Positions 52,901 through 61,228 of a DNA stretch of 64,000 nucleotides are shown here, piece by piece (the first letter of the stretch is position 1; every line of letters starts with the position of its first letter). The DNA comes from Acetomicrobium flavidum (GTDB taxonomy: Bacteria; Synergistota; Synergistia; Synergistales; Acetomicrobiaceae). Under the pieces are notes generated by a model. The model made no database searches, was not told the DNA's origin, and saw only the letters and a program-made list of their open reading frames with translations. A program made the position numbers and the translations under genes. The DNA lies in contig NZ_FSQZ01000001.1 in the NCBI RefSeq assembly GCF_900129645.1, positions 372,001-436,000 of the forward strand, in the 5' to 3' direction.

Positions 52901-53043
52901 AGCGCTATGAGCTTAGCTTCCGCATTCCTGCAAATCCACGGCCTGGCTGCCCCCCTGGCCTGGAGGCACACAGTATCGCCCTTCATCCAACTGCTTAAGT
53001 CGACATCCCAAAGTTTATCAATGTACACTTGCACTTCTAACAC
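49903..53043 (-). CDS. mfd: Transcription-repair coupling factor Mfd
   Basis: A 1046-aa SF2 translocase that removes stalled RNA polymerase and recruits UvrA. A UvrB-like N-terminal region (about 1-370), the RNA polymerase-interacting CarD-like domain (about 385-455, with VGQYVVHEDYGVAIFRG) and the motor with GDVGFGKTEVAMRAA, DEEHRFG and SATPIPRTLYMALSG, and a C-terminal TRCF domain. It is shorter than E. coli Mfd (1148 aa), mostly in the N-terminal part. It follows pth by 6 nt. Confidence 0.95.
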   Translation of the reverse strand: MLEVQVYIDKLWDVDLSSWMKGDTVCLQARGAARPWICRNAEAKLIALFSDSTQALDFYSDWKALFKEDDIIYLPELPLTADKAGQSALWVNRGELFEKWRHEDGKKVLVSTPGSLVTPLSFVDDSFTIVAGEVIGRDNLARWLQASGYEPVDLVWSPGQLSIRGSLVDLFDPVYRYPIRVEFFDDEVISIRAFDSETQKSIAHHGQIEIHRISGNRVAFPIKLLPSNCRVLLFEPKDVEAQADIYSWLWRRLCDDDRSLPLIPDWQEVYRVIATLPHLRISSSLEGATYRFDILREPYFKGQLENANAYLNKWQSEGYEISLYAEARYLEEWAAQRGINLTPRMISAGFVDLRRKYVALSQSAIMGIEQPIMMDQSYRKPPSDWQDSLEVGQYVVHEDYGVAIFRGTNYINGSEYLVLEYGGQKRLLVPAYQLYKITPYEGIYGVEPQLDRLDRQSWKRNLQKARDAAHKVAQDLISLYASRELKKGFVFPKDGEMSKHFEVTFPYHETADQLKAIEEIKNDMEKPVPMDRILVGDVGFGKTEVAMRAAIKAVEGGKQVAVLVPTTLLSEQHYESFVSRIGDMPIRIEQLSRFETKAKQQSILKETAEGRVDILIGTHRLLQGDVRFKDLGLVIIDEEHRFGVRQKELLKKLRTEVDVLSISATPIPRTLYMALSGIRDISLLSTPPKDRQPVITVVGPWRDDLVREAILKEISRDGRVFFVHDRIRGIEKRAKRLQMLVPEAKVGIAHGQLPKGELENAMLKFLSGEINVLVCTTIIESGLDIAKANTLIVDNAHMFGLSQLHQLRGRVGRRNRQAFAYMLYPADKSLTKEAMQRLEAIAECNQLGAGYRLALRDLEIRGGGNLLGVEQHGQTEKVGFQLYYKLIENAMRKLKGEDIQGLSMDIKVPLSIPEDYIPQDSLRMALYRRLLRDLSIKDIDEMEKELADRFGPLPEEMKSLLNVTRLKAGLPHFGVEEMTVDANEIVLRGKDKGLLSLVGGKPGWMTRGDRAVGPGGIVGLKVLVKYMTSAFKSGREMVEEWDRDAI

Positions 53044-53049
53044 ACCGCC

Positions 53050-53628
53050 TTAAAGGCTGCTGTTTGCGTACGAGATAGCGCGCTCCATGTCCAAGGTTAC
53101 CCACGCAACGACAGCTTTAGCAGCCCTATCGAGTATTTCGGGCAAAACTTTCATCTCATCGTCGTCAAAGGGTGACAAGACGAAGGAGATCAAATCCTCC
53201 GTGGGTTCCCCCTTGCCAGTGCCGATCCTCAACCTTGGGATCTCCAACGTGCCTAAGGCAGCTATGACAGACGCCATCCCATTATGCCCACCTGCACTTC
53301 CCTTTGCTCGAAGGCGAAGCTTGCCAAAGGGAAGGTTTACATCGTCGTAGACGACCAAAATATCCGACGTCTTCACGCTTAACCCTTTGGCCGCCTGTGC
53401 CACGGAATGACCGCTTAGGTTCATATACGTCAAGGGTTTTAGCAAATAAACTTTCTCGCTTTCTATGTTAAAAGGCCCCCATAACATCCCGCTGAAGCGA
53501 TACTCGCAGGCCCCCTCGGCCCCTAACCGTTTCAGCAGGGCGTCTATGGCTAACCACCCCACATTATGCCTTGTCATGGCATATTCAATGCCCGGATTGC
53601 CCAATCCAACACAAAGTCGCACGCCCAC
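53050..53628 (-). CDS. pth: Peptidyl-tRNA hydrolase
   Basis: A 192-aa hydrolase that frees tRNA from stalled peptidyl-tRNA. The N-terminal CVGLGNPGIEYAMTRHNVGW includes the catalytic His near residue 21, and DVNLPFGKLRLRAKGSAGGH then NG is near 97-118. It starts 9 nt after the bL25 gene stop; rplY-pth adjacency is common. Confidence 0.95.
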   Translation of the reverse strand: MGVRLCVGLGNPGIEYAMTRHNVGWLAIDALLKRLGAEGACEYRFSGMLWGPFNIESEKVYLLKPLTYMNLSGHSVAQAAKGLSVKTSDILVVYDDVNLPFGKLRLRAKGSAGGHNGMASVIAALGTLEIPRLRIGTGKGEPTEDLISFVLSPFDDDEMKVLPEILDRAAKAVVAWVTLDMERAISYANSSL

Positions 53629-53637
53629 TATAAGTTG

Positions 53638-54309
53638 CTACTCCTCCTCCTCTTCCTTCTCCGAAGCGCCTCTCTTGCCTATTACTTCCACCTCCGCAGG
53701 AGCCTCCTCCTCAGCAGCGGCCACTTCAGCCTCCATAGCGCTGGATTCCACAACCTGAGCTATGGTCTCTTCTGGATCCACGGATATCGTGGCGCTCTCG
53801 GGCAGCTTAATGTCCGAAACGCGAATGCCCTGGCCTATATCAAGACCCTCAACATCGATATAGATCTCATCTGGTATTTCGCTCGGAAGCACTTCCATCT
53901 CTATCTCATGCAAGGATTGAATCAAAACGCCACCCTTTTTGACGCCTATACAATCCTCTTTGTTCGTTAAGACCAGGGGCACTGCCACCATGACCTTATG
54001 GCCCCTCAGAATCTGATAGAAATCGAGGTGAAGGATCTGCCTGGTCAAGGGATCCCTCTGATAGTCCCTAATCATCGCCATCTCTTCTTTGCCGTCCGGA
54101 AAGGTGACGTTTAATACCAATGTTTTCCAGTGCGAAGAATGGAGATGGGGTATTATGTCGTCGATGCGCACCATGACAGGAACAGATTCTTTATACCCTG
54201 GCCCGTAGAAGACGGCTGGCAAATACCCCTTTTTTCTAAGTCTTTTGGCCTTGTTTTTGCCAGTTTCCTCTCTCGTCTCTAACCTGATATTGATGCTTTC
54301 AACCGCCAT
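53638..54309 (-). CDS. rplY: 50S ribosomal protein bL25 (CTC family)
   Basis: A 223-aa long form of bL25. The N-terminal 5S rRNA-binding domain (about 5-95, with ETREETGKNKAKRLRKKGYL) is followed by the TL5/CTC beta domain (about 100-185). The C-terminal tail is strongly acidic, rich in Glu and Ala, ending in five Glu. GGGAGG lies 9 nt before the ATG. Confidence 0.94.
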   Translation of the reverse strand: MAVESINIRLETREETGKNKAKRLRKKGYLPAVFYGPGYKESVPVMVRIDDIIPHLHSSHWKTLVLNVTFPDGKEEMAMIRDYQRDPLTRQILHLDFYQILRGHKVMVAVPLVLTNKEDCIGVKKGGVLIQSLHEIEMEVLPSEIPDEIYIDVEGLDIGQGIRVSDIKLPESATISVDPEETIAQVVESSAMEAEVAAAEEEAPAEVEVIGKRGASEKEEEEE

Positions 54310-54369
54310 ATCGAAATTCCTCCCTCATATTAAGCTTCGTGTAGAATCGCCAATAAGGCTGCAGGTAAT

Positions 54370-54398
54370 TTTATACTAAATACCCTGTCCATTGCCAT
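54370..54398 (-). promoter_or_regulatory. Putative promoter for rplY
   Basis: Minus strand ATGGCA (54398-54393), a 17-nt spacer and TATAAA (54375-54370) in the 113-nt gap between prs and rplY. Confidence 0.35.
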
Positions 54399-54422
54399 AA
54401 GATATCGCAAAAGTCACGATGA

Positions 54423-55391
54423 TCATCTGAACAATATGCTCACCGAATCGTTCGAGTGAATCCTATTGATAGCCTCCGCAAAAAGAGGAGCTATGGATAA
54501 CACGGTGATTTTATCCAATGTCTTCTCTTTGGGCAACGGGATGGTATCGGTAAATGCCAATTCCTCTATAGGGGAATTCTTTAATCTTTCTATGGCAGGC
54601 CCTGACAAAACAGCGTGCGTGGCGGCTGCGTAAACCTTTTTAACCCCTCTTTCCAGCAAAGCCTCGGCAGCCTTCACAAGGGTACCCGCTGTATCCACCA
54701 TGTCATCGACCAATATGGCCGTTTTTCCCCTGACGCGTCCTATTATCTCCATCACCTCGCAGTGATTTGTGATGTCATAAGATCTCCTTTTATCCACGAT
54801 GGCCAGTTCGGTATGCATTGGCTCGGCAAATTTTCTGGCTCGCACCACACCACCTATATCGGGAGATACAACCACCAAATTTCCTGCTTCAATCTCGTCT
54901 TTTAATTTTTCCTGGAAGTAAGAGGCAAGCAGAGGTATGGCCGTAAGGTGGTCCACGGGAATGTCAAAGAAGCCCTGAATCTGTCCTGCATGCAGATCTG
55001 CGGACACCACCCTGTCTGCTCCGGCCTTTTCCAACAAGTTGGCTATCAACTTAGCTGTTATTGGCTCCCTAGCGCGAGTCTTTCTGTCTTGCCTGGCATA
55101 TCCAAAATAAGGTATCACCACGTTAATTTGATAGGCTGAAGCTCTCCTTAGGGCATCCAGGAATATTAGCAGTTCCATAAGGTTTTCGTTGGCCGGATAG
55201 CAAGTCGATTGAATCACGTATACATCGGCACCCCGAACGCTTTCTTCAATCGATATGCCAATCTCCCCATCCGAAAATCTATAGATCTTCGATGCCGCCA
55301 AAGGTATGTGCAGGCTTTCGCAGACCCTCTCTGCAAACTGTGGATGGGATTGCCCAGCAAAGATCTTCAATTCTCTATCCTTAAGAATCAT
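54423..55391 (-). CDS. prs: Ribose-phosphate pyrophosphokinase
   Basis: A 322-aa enzyme making PRPP from ribose-5-phosphate and ATP. KIFAGQSHPQFAERVCESL lies at the N-terminus, SADLHAGQIQGFFDIPVDH near residues 130-148, and the PRPP loop LVDDMVDTAGTLVKAAEAL near 225. Its ATG overlaps the glmU stop by 4 nt. The glmU-prs pair is common and links amino-sugar and nucleotide precursor supply. Confidence 0.96.
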   Translation of the reverse strand: MILKDRELKIFAGQSHPQFAERVCESLHIPLAASKIYRFSDGEIGISIEESVRGADVYVIQSTCYPANENLMELLIFLDALRRASAYQINVVIPYFGYARQDRKTRAREPITAKLIANLLEKAGADRVVSADLHAGQIQGFFDIPVDHLTAIPLLASYFQEKLKDEIEAGNLVVVSPDIGGVVRARKFAEPMHTELAIVDKRRSYDITNHCEVMEIIGRVRGKTAILVDDMVDTAGTLVKAAEALLERGVKKVYAAATHAVLSGPAIERLKNSPIEELAFTDTIPLPKEKTLDKITVLSIAPLFAEAINRIHSNDSVSILFR

Positions 55392-56794
55392 TCAGACCGA
55401 CCCCCATCGTTTTTATCTTTTATGTCTTCCTTATTTTTCTTCCAACCCAGGATATTTCGCTGTCGCGCTCGAGCCAAAGCCAACGCCCCACTGGGGACAT
55501 TTTCCGTGATGACTGAACCTGCCCCAGTTGTAACATCATCTTCAAGCTCAACAGGTGCCACCAGCATTGTATCGCTTCCTACGAAACAACGGTTACCTAT
55601 TTTAGTCGGATGTTTTCTTTTTCCGTCATAGTTGCACGTAATGGTCCCTGCGCCTATATTGGTACCCTCCCCAATGGTCGCATCCCCTATGTATGAAAGG
55701 TGAGGAACCTTGCTTCCGCTCCCTACTTTAGATTTCTTGATTTCGACAAATTTCCCGGCAAATGAATTTTGGCCCAGCTCTGTTTCGTCTCGCAGATAAG
55801 CAAATGGCCCGACGATGGCATTGCCTTTAATGATCGAATTTTCGATGATGACATGAGGATGTATGCATACATCGTTTTCGAGCTTGCAATCCCTCAATAT
55901 TGAAAAGCTGCCGATGCTGGAGCGTTCGCCGATGCTGGTATTGCCATATATTTGAACGTAAGGGGCCAAAAAAGCCTCCCCCTCGAAGGTCACCTGCGGT
56001 CCTATCCAGGTCGACTCGGGGTCTGCGCACTTTACCCCCTCTTCCATGTGCCTTCTCACCAGTGAGTTTTTTAGCAAAGCGGTCGCTTTAGCCAATTGTA
56101 AGGGGTCATTAACTCCTAAAAACTCGTCCTCATCGTTGACCAACACGACATCTACTTTCAGGTTTTTCTGTTGAAAGATCTCGATGAGATCGGTTAGGTA
56201 ATACTCTCCCTGGGAATTTTCGCAGCTAAGCTCGTCTATATATCTTATCAAGGCGGACGTCGAAAAGGCATAAATCCCGCTGTTGACCTCCCTTACTGAC
56301 AGCTCCTCCGTAGATGCATCTCTTTCTTCCACGATGCGTATTTTACCGTCTGACCTGATCACCCTGCCGTAACCGGCCGGATTGGAAGCGCTGAAACTGA
56401 TGAAGGTCAAAGATGAACGTCTCTCGAGGTGAAGATCCATCAAACGCTTAATAGTATCAGCGGTGATGAGGGGAACGTCTCCCGGAAGGATGAGCAGATT
56501 ATCGAAATCCTGCCAGAATGAGGAGCTTATCTTTACGGCATCGCCAGTTCCTCGTTGCAGTCTCTGCTCCATGGTTGTCACTTGAGGCCATTTGTCCTTC
56601 AAATAGGCACAAACACCTTCTTTGCCATAACCTACGACAACTCCTATCGGAATGGGACCGCATTCACTTAAGGCCTTTAAGGGATAAAAGACCATCGGTT
56701 CTTGTAAGATGGGTTGCAATACCTTTGCTGTGGAACTTTTCATCCTGGTGCCTTTGCCGGCAGCCAGTACCAATGCCCCCCATGCTGATTTCAT
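55388..56794 (-). CDS. glmU: Bifunctional GlmU: N-acetylglucosamine-1-phosphate uridyltransferase / glucosamine-1-phosphate acetyltransferase
   Basis: A 468-aa enzyme making UDP-GlcNAc. The N-terminal nucleotidyltransferase has VLAAGKGTRMKS near residues 9-20, and the C-terminal left-handed beta helix has hexapeptide repeats from about 250 to 440, including NIGAGTITCNYDG. ATG at 56794 is the only sensible in-frame start; AAGGAG directly touches it, so GGGAGG about 12 nt upstream may serve. It lies 30 nt after a strong hairpin that follows tRNA-Gln. An out-of-frame ATG just upstream opens a five-codon frame. Confidence 0.93.
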   Translation of the reverse strand: MKSAWGALVLAAGKGTRMKSSTAKVLQPILQEPMVFYPLKALSECGPIPIGVVVGYGKEGVCAYLKDKWPQVTTMEQRLQRGTGDAVKISSSFWQDFDNLLILPGDVPLITADTIKRLMDLHLERRSSLTFISFSASNPAGYGRVIRSDGKIRIVEERDASTEELSVREVNSGIYAFSTSALIRYIDELSCENSQGEYYLTDLIEIFQQKNLKVDVVLVNDEDEFLGVNDPLQLAKATALLKNSLVRRHMEEGVKCADPESTWIGPQVTFEGEAFLAPYVQIYGNTSIGERSSIGSFSILRDCKLENDVCIHPHVIIENSIIKGNAIVGPFAYLRDETELGQNSFAGKFVEIKKSKVGSGSKVPHLSYIGDATIGEGTNIGAGTITCNYDGKRKHPTKIGNRCFVGSDTMLVAPVELEDDVTTGAGSVITENVPSGALALARARQRNILGWKKNKEDIKDKNDGGRSE

Positions 56795-56824
56795 CTCCTT
56801 TTCATGCCTCCCAACGCAACAAAG

Positions 56825-56847
56825 TGGGGGGAGACCATCTCCCCCCA
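56825..56847 (-). terminator. Strong G/C hairpin between tRNA-Gln and glmU
   Basis: Perfect 10-bp stem TGGGGGGAGA / TCTCCCCCCA with a 3-nt loop. On the minus strand it is followed by CTTTGTTG, a poor T tract. It may be a partial terminator or a 3' processing stop that lets some transcription through to glmU. Confidence 0.6.
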
Positions 56848-56864
56848 TCTATATACCATATTTA

Positions 56865-56940
56865 TGGCTGGGGTGGCAGGATTCGAACCTGCGAATCGCG
56901 GATCCAAAGTCCGCTGCCTTGCCAGCTTGGCTACACCCCA
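56865..56940 (-). tRNA. tRNA-Gln (anticodon UUG)
   Basis: 76 nt with encoded CCA and discriminator G. Acceptor TGGGGTG / CACCCCA, anticodon loop CTTTGGA (UUG), T-arm with GGTTCGAATCC. Confidence 0.96.
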
Positions 56941-56956
56941 CCGTAAGGCAAGTTGA

Positions 56957-56986
56957 ATTATACATGAAGAGCCGGCCATTTGTCCA
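56957..56986 (-). promoter_or_regulatory. Promoter for tRNA-Gln (possibly also glmU-prs)
   Basis: Minus strand TGGACA (56986-56981), an 18-nt spacer ending in TG, and TATAAT (56962-56957), 16 nt before the tRNA. Confidence 0.7.
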
Positions 56987-57016
56987 TATCGATCTAGGTT
57001 TGACGCAATATTTCTC

Positions 57017-57045
57017 TTGAAAAATTACCTTTAAATGGTTATAAA
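57017..57045 (+). promoter_or_regulatory. Promoter for perR
   Basis: TTGAAA (57017-57022), a 17-nt spacer and TATAAA (57040-57045). Start expected near 57052. The A/T-rich stretch around the -10 could hold an autoregulatory site but no clean palindrome is seen. Confidence 0.55.
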
Positions 57046-57073
57046 TTAACTGACAACGTTGGGGGTATGAAAA

Positions 57074-57490
57074 ATGTGGAATGTCGATGAGGTGCTAGAA
57101 AAACTTAAAGCAAAGGGATATAAGCTGACGAGCCAGCGGAGAGCTATAATAGAAAGGCTTTGCGGGCGAAAGGACCATCCAACTGCCGAGCAACTATATA
57201 ACGAGCTCAAAAAGGATTACCCTACCATATCATTTGCCACTATATACAGCACGGTACAGCTGCTTGCGGAGTTGGGCTATTTGCAGATACTCACCATAGA
57301 TGACAAGAAATCTCACTTCGATCCAACGCCCGATATGCATGCCCATTTCTTATGTCAAGGTTGTGGAAAACTGGAAGACATAGAAATCATTCCGGAAGAA
57401 GCTGAAAAACTAAAGAGCCTTTGTGCGCACAAAGCACGAATTATAGAGGTCTTCATCTATGGATTATGTCCTGAATGTGATAAAGGATAA
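57074..57490 (+). CDS. perR: Fur family regulator, PerR-like peroxide sensor
   Basis: 138 aa with N-terminal winged helix (KLTSQRRAIIERL, near 17-29) and the structural zinc site formed by two CxxC pairs, C94/C97 and C132/C135. The regulatory metal ligands align with B. subtilis PerR at a constant offset of two: H35, D83, H89, H91 and D102. Asp at 102, rather than Glu, favours PerR over Fur or Zur. It would repress peroxide-defence genes until metal-catalysed oxidation of its histidines. A GGGGG stretch precedes the ATG. Its 3' end overlaps a small membrane-protein gene by 32 nt. Confidence 0.82.
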   Translation: MWNVDEVLEKLKAKGYKLTSQRRAIIERLCGRKDHPTAEQLYNELKKDYPTISFATIYSTVQLLAELGYLQILTIDDKKSHFDPTPDMHAHFLCQGCGKLEDIEIIPEEAEKLKSLCAHKARIIEVFIYGLCPECDKG

Positions 57491-57725
57491 CGTTAAAGTT
57501 TTATTTTTCATCATCGTAGGCCTCGTGATTATATCGTCGATAGTGGCTGTACTGGCCCAAAGGAAGGATGCCAAGTTCCTTAAGGTTATCTTTTGGGCCT
57601 CATTTTTCTCGACGATGGCCTTGAGCTCGCTGGTCCTTCTGTCCTTCGCGCCATTTTACATTGCAATAGCCCCGCTCATACCGCTGGCCATGTATATCTA
57701 CGTCTTGACTAGCCGTTCTCGCTGA
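57459..57725 (+). CDS. Small hydrophobic membrane protein, function unknown
   Basis: 88 aa with three likely membrane helices (about 14-34, 43-61 and 64-83) and short charged loops. The family was not recognised. GAGG lies 9 nt before the ATG inside perR, so co-translation with perR is likely. It overlaps the convergent galU by 17 nt. Confidence 0.6.
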   Translation: MDYVLNVIKDNVKVLFFIIVGLVIISSIVAVLAQRKDAKFLKVIFWASFFSTMALSSLVLLSFAPFYIAIAPLIPLAMYIYVLTSRSR

Positions 57726-58584
57726 CTTCTTCTTCGTTCAATATTTCCAGCACCACTTTTCTTAATTCGGGATCCTGAAGCCCCATTTTTATGGTTGACT
57801 TGAACCATCCCATCTTGGTCCCACAGTCGAGGCGTTCGCCTTCGTATACCACGCCCCATAAAGGTTCTTCCTTCAGCAAGCTTTTAAGGGCATCCGTAAG
57901 CTGATACTCGCCCCCCTCTCCCCTCTCTATGTTTCGGATATGGGCAAACACCGCAGGGGAGAGCACATATCTGCCCATTATGGCCAAGTCGCTCGGCGCC
58001 TTCTCCCTCTTCGGTTTTTCTATCAGGTCATTGATCTTGTATATATTATCAGAATACAAGCAGGCATCGACTATGCCGTACCGCTCCGTTTCCTCGTGGG
58101 GCACTCTTTCAAGGGCAATCACCGAGCCGCCCAACTTCTCGCGAACCTCTATCAGCTGTCTTAGCACAGGCTTAGAAGAGATCATCACGTCGTCTGTAAG
58201 TATCACCCCAAAGGGCTCATTGCAGAATGCTTCAGCGCAGAGTATGGCATGTCCTAAGCCCAAAGGTTCCGGCTGTCTGACATATGCAAAATCTGCCAAT
58301 GAACTTATCGACAAGATCAATTGATAAAGGTCTTCCTTGTTGCGCTCCTTCAAGAGCTGCTCAAGCTCGTACGACCTGTCGAAATAGTCTTCCAGGGCCC
58401 TTTTCCCTCTTCCCGTGATAAATATTATTTGACCGCACCCGGAAGCCACGGCCTCCTCAACCCCATACTGAATCACGGGCTTGTCTATCAACGGCAGCAT
58501 CTCCTTGGGTATTTCCTTGGTCACGGGCAAAAAGCGCGTCCCCAAGCCAGCCACAGGAAAAAGACATTTACGTACATCAGACAT
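57709..58584 (-). CDS. galU: UTP-glucose-1-phosphate uridylyltransferase
   Basis: A 291-aa enzyme making UDP-glucose. PVAGLGTRFLPVTKEIPKEM is near residues 11-30 with LIDKPVIQYGVEEAVASG following, and LTDDVM near 130. Last gene of nfo-racemase-cdaA-cdaR-glmM-galU, 12 nt after glmM. Confidence 0.94.
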   Translation of the reverse strand: MSDVRKCLFPVAGLGTRFLPVTKEIPKEMLPLIDKPVIQYGVEEAVASGCGQIIFITGRGKRALEDYFDRSYELEQLLKERNKEDLYQLILSISSLADFAYVRQPEPLGLGHAILCAEAFCNEPFGVILTDDVMISSKPVLRQLIEVREKLGGSVIALERVPHEETERYGIVDACLYSDNIYKINDLIEKPKREKAPSDLAIMGRYVLSPAVFAHIRNIERGEGGEYQLTDALKSLLKEEPLWGVVYEGERLDCGTKMGWFKSTIKMGLQDPELRKVVLEILNEEEVSENG

Positions 58585-58596
58585 GAAGATACCTCC

Positions 58597-59976
58597 CTAC
58601 ACGACCTTATTCTTCAGTTCTTCGTCTATTTTTTGAATATCCGATGCGAGCTTTTCGACTATAGATTTCAGATCGACGCCTTTGGCCTCAAGCAATATCC
58701 TCACCATAGGCTCAGTGCCTGAAGGCCTTACGAAGATGCGTCCCTTCCCCTTGATTATGTCCTCACACTCCCTCAATGACCTTAAAAAGTCGGGGTGAGA
58801 GAGGGCCTTTTCTTTGTTTGAGACCTTCACGTTCTTCAACATTTGAGGATAGGGAGAAAATTCATCTACCAGTTCTCCGATATCTAAGTTGAGCTCCTTG
58901 CAAGCCTGAAGGAACATAAGCGAGGTGCACAGGCCATCACCCGTCTGAACGTGCTCCTTTACGATTATATGGCCCGACTGCTCTCCGCCGAGCATAGAAT
59001 CGCTCCTTTGCATCGTCTCGTAAACATATCGATCTCCCACGGGACAACGATACACTGTTATGCCTTCTTCCTTCAGGTGCTCTTCCAGGGCCATGTTGCT
59101 CATCATGGTTATTACGACACCGCCCCCAAGCTTTCCCCTTTTCTTTAGCCATTTGGCCAACACCCAAATTATGACGTCTCCGTCGATGAGGCGGCCCTTG
59201 CGATCCACAAATAAGACCCTGTCGCCATCCCCATCGAATGCCACGGCAAAATCGGCACACTCCCTTATAACCGCATCCCTTGCCGTATCGATGCACATGA
59301 CGCCTACACCTTCATTTATGTTGATGCCATTCGGTTCATCCCCCAAAAAGACCATATCCTTGGGATTAAGAGCCGAAAAAACCAGGCGAGCCGGCTCGAT
59401 CATAGCGCCATTAGCGCAATCAATCACTATTTTATATTCGGATAAAGAAAGGGCGACGGCTTTGGATAGCATATGCTTCACGTAAACCTCCATCGCACCA
59501 AAGGCATCCCGGGCGCGTCCGATGGAAGCTCCCGTAGGTCTCCATTCATCGAGCATGGAATCGCCTAAATATTCCTCAATTGAGGCCTCGTCGTCGTCGC
59601 TCAGCTTAACCCCATTGCGATCGAAAAACTTTATGCCGTTATACTCGGCAGGATTATGGGAGGCGCTTATAACCGCTCCGCCAGTTGCATTGTAATGCCT
59701 TACGGCAAAGCTTACTCCCGCCGTAGGCATGACTCCCAGTAACATGACGTCAGCTCCGGCCGACATAAAGCCAGCTTCAAGGGCACATTGCAACATTTGG
59801 CAAGACAATCTAGTATCCGTCCCTATGGCGATCTTTGGCCTGGGCACCCCCCTTTCTGCCAAAAATAGGGCATAAGCCCTAGCCAAACGCAAAACCATTT
59901 CCGGAATCATGACACCCTTATTTGCCACATCCCTAACTCCATCCGTTCCGAACAAACAGCGAATCTTTTTGTCCAT
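58597..59976 (-). CDS. glmM: Phosphoglucosamine mutase
   Basis: A 459-aa mutase converting glucosamine-6-phosphate to glucosamine-1-phosphate. FGTDGVRDVANKG lies at the N-terminus, the phosphoserine loop is ISASHNPAEYNGIKFF near residue 100, the Mg site AFDGDGDRVLFVD near 245, and the phosphate loop is RPSGTEPMVRI near 410. ATG 59976 fits the family start. Follows cdaR, a widespread arrangement in which GlmM can bind and restrain CdaA. Confidence 0.96.
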   Translation of the reverse strand: MDKKIRCLFGTDGVRDVANKGVMIPEMVLRLARAYALFLAERGVPRPKIAIGTDTRLSCQMLQCALEAGFMSAGADVMLLGVMPTAGVSFAVRHYNATGGAVISASHNPAEYNGIKFFDRNGVKLSDDDEASIEEYLGDSMLDEWRPTGASIGRARDAFGAMEVYVKHMLSKAVALSLSEYKIVIDCANGAMIEPARLVFSALNPKDMVFLGDEPNGININEGVGVMCIDTARDAVIRECADFAVAFDGDGDRVLFVDRKGRLIDGDVIIWVLAKWLKKRGKLGGGVVITMMSNMALEEHLKEEGITVYRCPVGDRYVYETMQRSDSMLGGEQSGHIIVKEHVQTGDGLCTSLMFLQACKELNLDIGELVDEFSPYPQMLKNVKVSNKEKALSHPDFLRSLRECEDIIKGKGRIFVRPSGTEPMVRILLEAKGVDLKSIVEKLASDIQKIDEELKNKVV

Positions 59977-60019
59977 CGGACATTCACTCCTATTTTCGTA
60001 AGATATCGTCATATGTGAC

Positions 60020-61228
60020 TCAGTCCGTAACTGTAAAGCTAACTCTTTCCGGATTCAAAGACGTCACCTTAATCCCGCTGACCTTTGTCTCTATGTTGAC
60101 GGGAATGGACAACTTCTTGGAGACGATGTTCGTAATATCAACATAAGCCACCACTACAGGTTCCTTTCCCTCAAGCGATGCAATGAGCGATGGGGGTCCT
60201 TCTACGACAACGTCCACCTTGTTGGGAGATATTTCCCATTGCTTATAGATGCTCCTGCCACGAACTTCTATGTCTAAACTTTCATATTTGAGCGTAGCAA
60301 CCTTCTGCTTCAAAGTGACCCTCACCGTTACTGCGCCTTCTCCCAGCAATGCCACTCCCTCGGGAAGCGCTAGCGAAAGCTGCCCTTCAACGTCCTCGGT
60401 TATTCCTTCTATGTTCAATGGTTTCGTCGTGATCGCCTTGATTCCATCCAAGACCGACTTCGGTCCCTCAAGCATGATGGTACTCGGCGTAATTATTATT
60501 GATGAAACCAGATAATCGGAATTAGGCTTGCCCTCAATGGGAACCTCGATGGGGACCTCTTTTTTTATCTTGACTACCTCGACCTCGGCCTCCAAATTTA
60601 CCTTATCCGGAATGACGGTGACATCGGACCAGTCATGCCACTGCGGTTCAAGCTTTACATCGAAGCTTTTGGGCTCACGGGAAAGCAGGTCGGCAAGCGT
60701 CGGAGTTACAACGGCTCCCGATACCTTTGCCACATCGCTTTCCGTTCCTCGTATTACGACCTGCGAAGGAGATACGGCCACGCTTTTTACCACGTAACCG
60801 TCCGGCATTTGTGGCAGCTTAGGCATGACCGATATCGATTTCTCGACCGTCCTTTCAAGCCTCAGGTCGATCATGGATGGATTCATGGAGACCAACTTCA
60901 ATCCTGCCGATAGCGATACCTTTACCGGAACGGTGTGACGTCCAGGTTCTAAGCCTTGGAGATCCACGTAACAGACAATGTCCTTTTCGGGGATCACGTT
61001 GGAAGCCAAAAACCTGTTAGCCGATATTTGGACTTCTACCTCCCTGGGGGCTCGCTGCACCGTCACCCCGCTTGGAACATTTCGAAGTTGCAAGGACAAC
61101 CTATATGTCCTGACCACATCGGTATCGCTGCCGCCGGTCACATAAAACCACAACAGGAAAGCCAACACCAGCGAAAAGATCTTCAAAAACGTTCTGGAGG
61201 AGAACAGTTCATCGATTCGCTTCATCAT
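60020..61228 (-). CDS. cdaR: YbbR-domain protein, CdaR-like regulator of diadenylate cyclase
   Basis: 402 aa: one N-terminal membrane helix (about 13-32) followed by about four YbbR repeats outside the membrane. In the well-studied operon CdaR contacts CdaA and modulates c-di-AMP synthesis. The start lies within the end of cdaA (20-nt overlap) with GGGGG 8 nt upstream of the first ATG. Confidence 0.88.
   Translation of the reverse strand: MMKRIDELFSSRTFLKIFSLVLAFLLWFYVTGGSDTDVVRTYRLSLQLRNVPSGVTVQRAPREVEVQISANRFLASNVIPEKDIVCYVDLQGLEPGRHTVPVKVSLSAGLKLVSMNPSMIDLRLERTVEKSISVMPKLPQMPDGYVVKSVAVSPSQVVIRGTESDVAKVSGAVVTPTLADLLSREPKSFDVKLEPQWHDWSDVTVIPDKVNLEAEVEVVKIKKEVPIEVPIEGKPNSDYLVSSIIITPSTIMLEGPKSVLDGIKAITTKPLNIEGITEDVEGQLSLALPEGVALLGEGAVTVRVTLKQKVATLKYESLDIEVRGRSIYKQWEISPNKVDVVVEGPPSLIASLEGKEPVVVAYVDITNIVSKKLSIPVNIETKVSGIKVTSLNPERVSFTVTD

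Noticed and set aside
54416-54425. GATGATCATC palindrome at the prs stop codon as a terminator or operator
   Set aside because: Ten bases, no loop and no T tract; expected by chance.
56797-56815. Five-codon upstream frame before glmU as a regulatory peptide
   Set aside because: Its ATG is only 1 nt from the GGGAGG site, so initiation there is unlikely.
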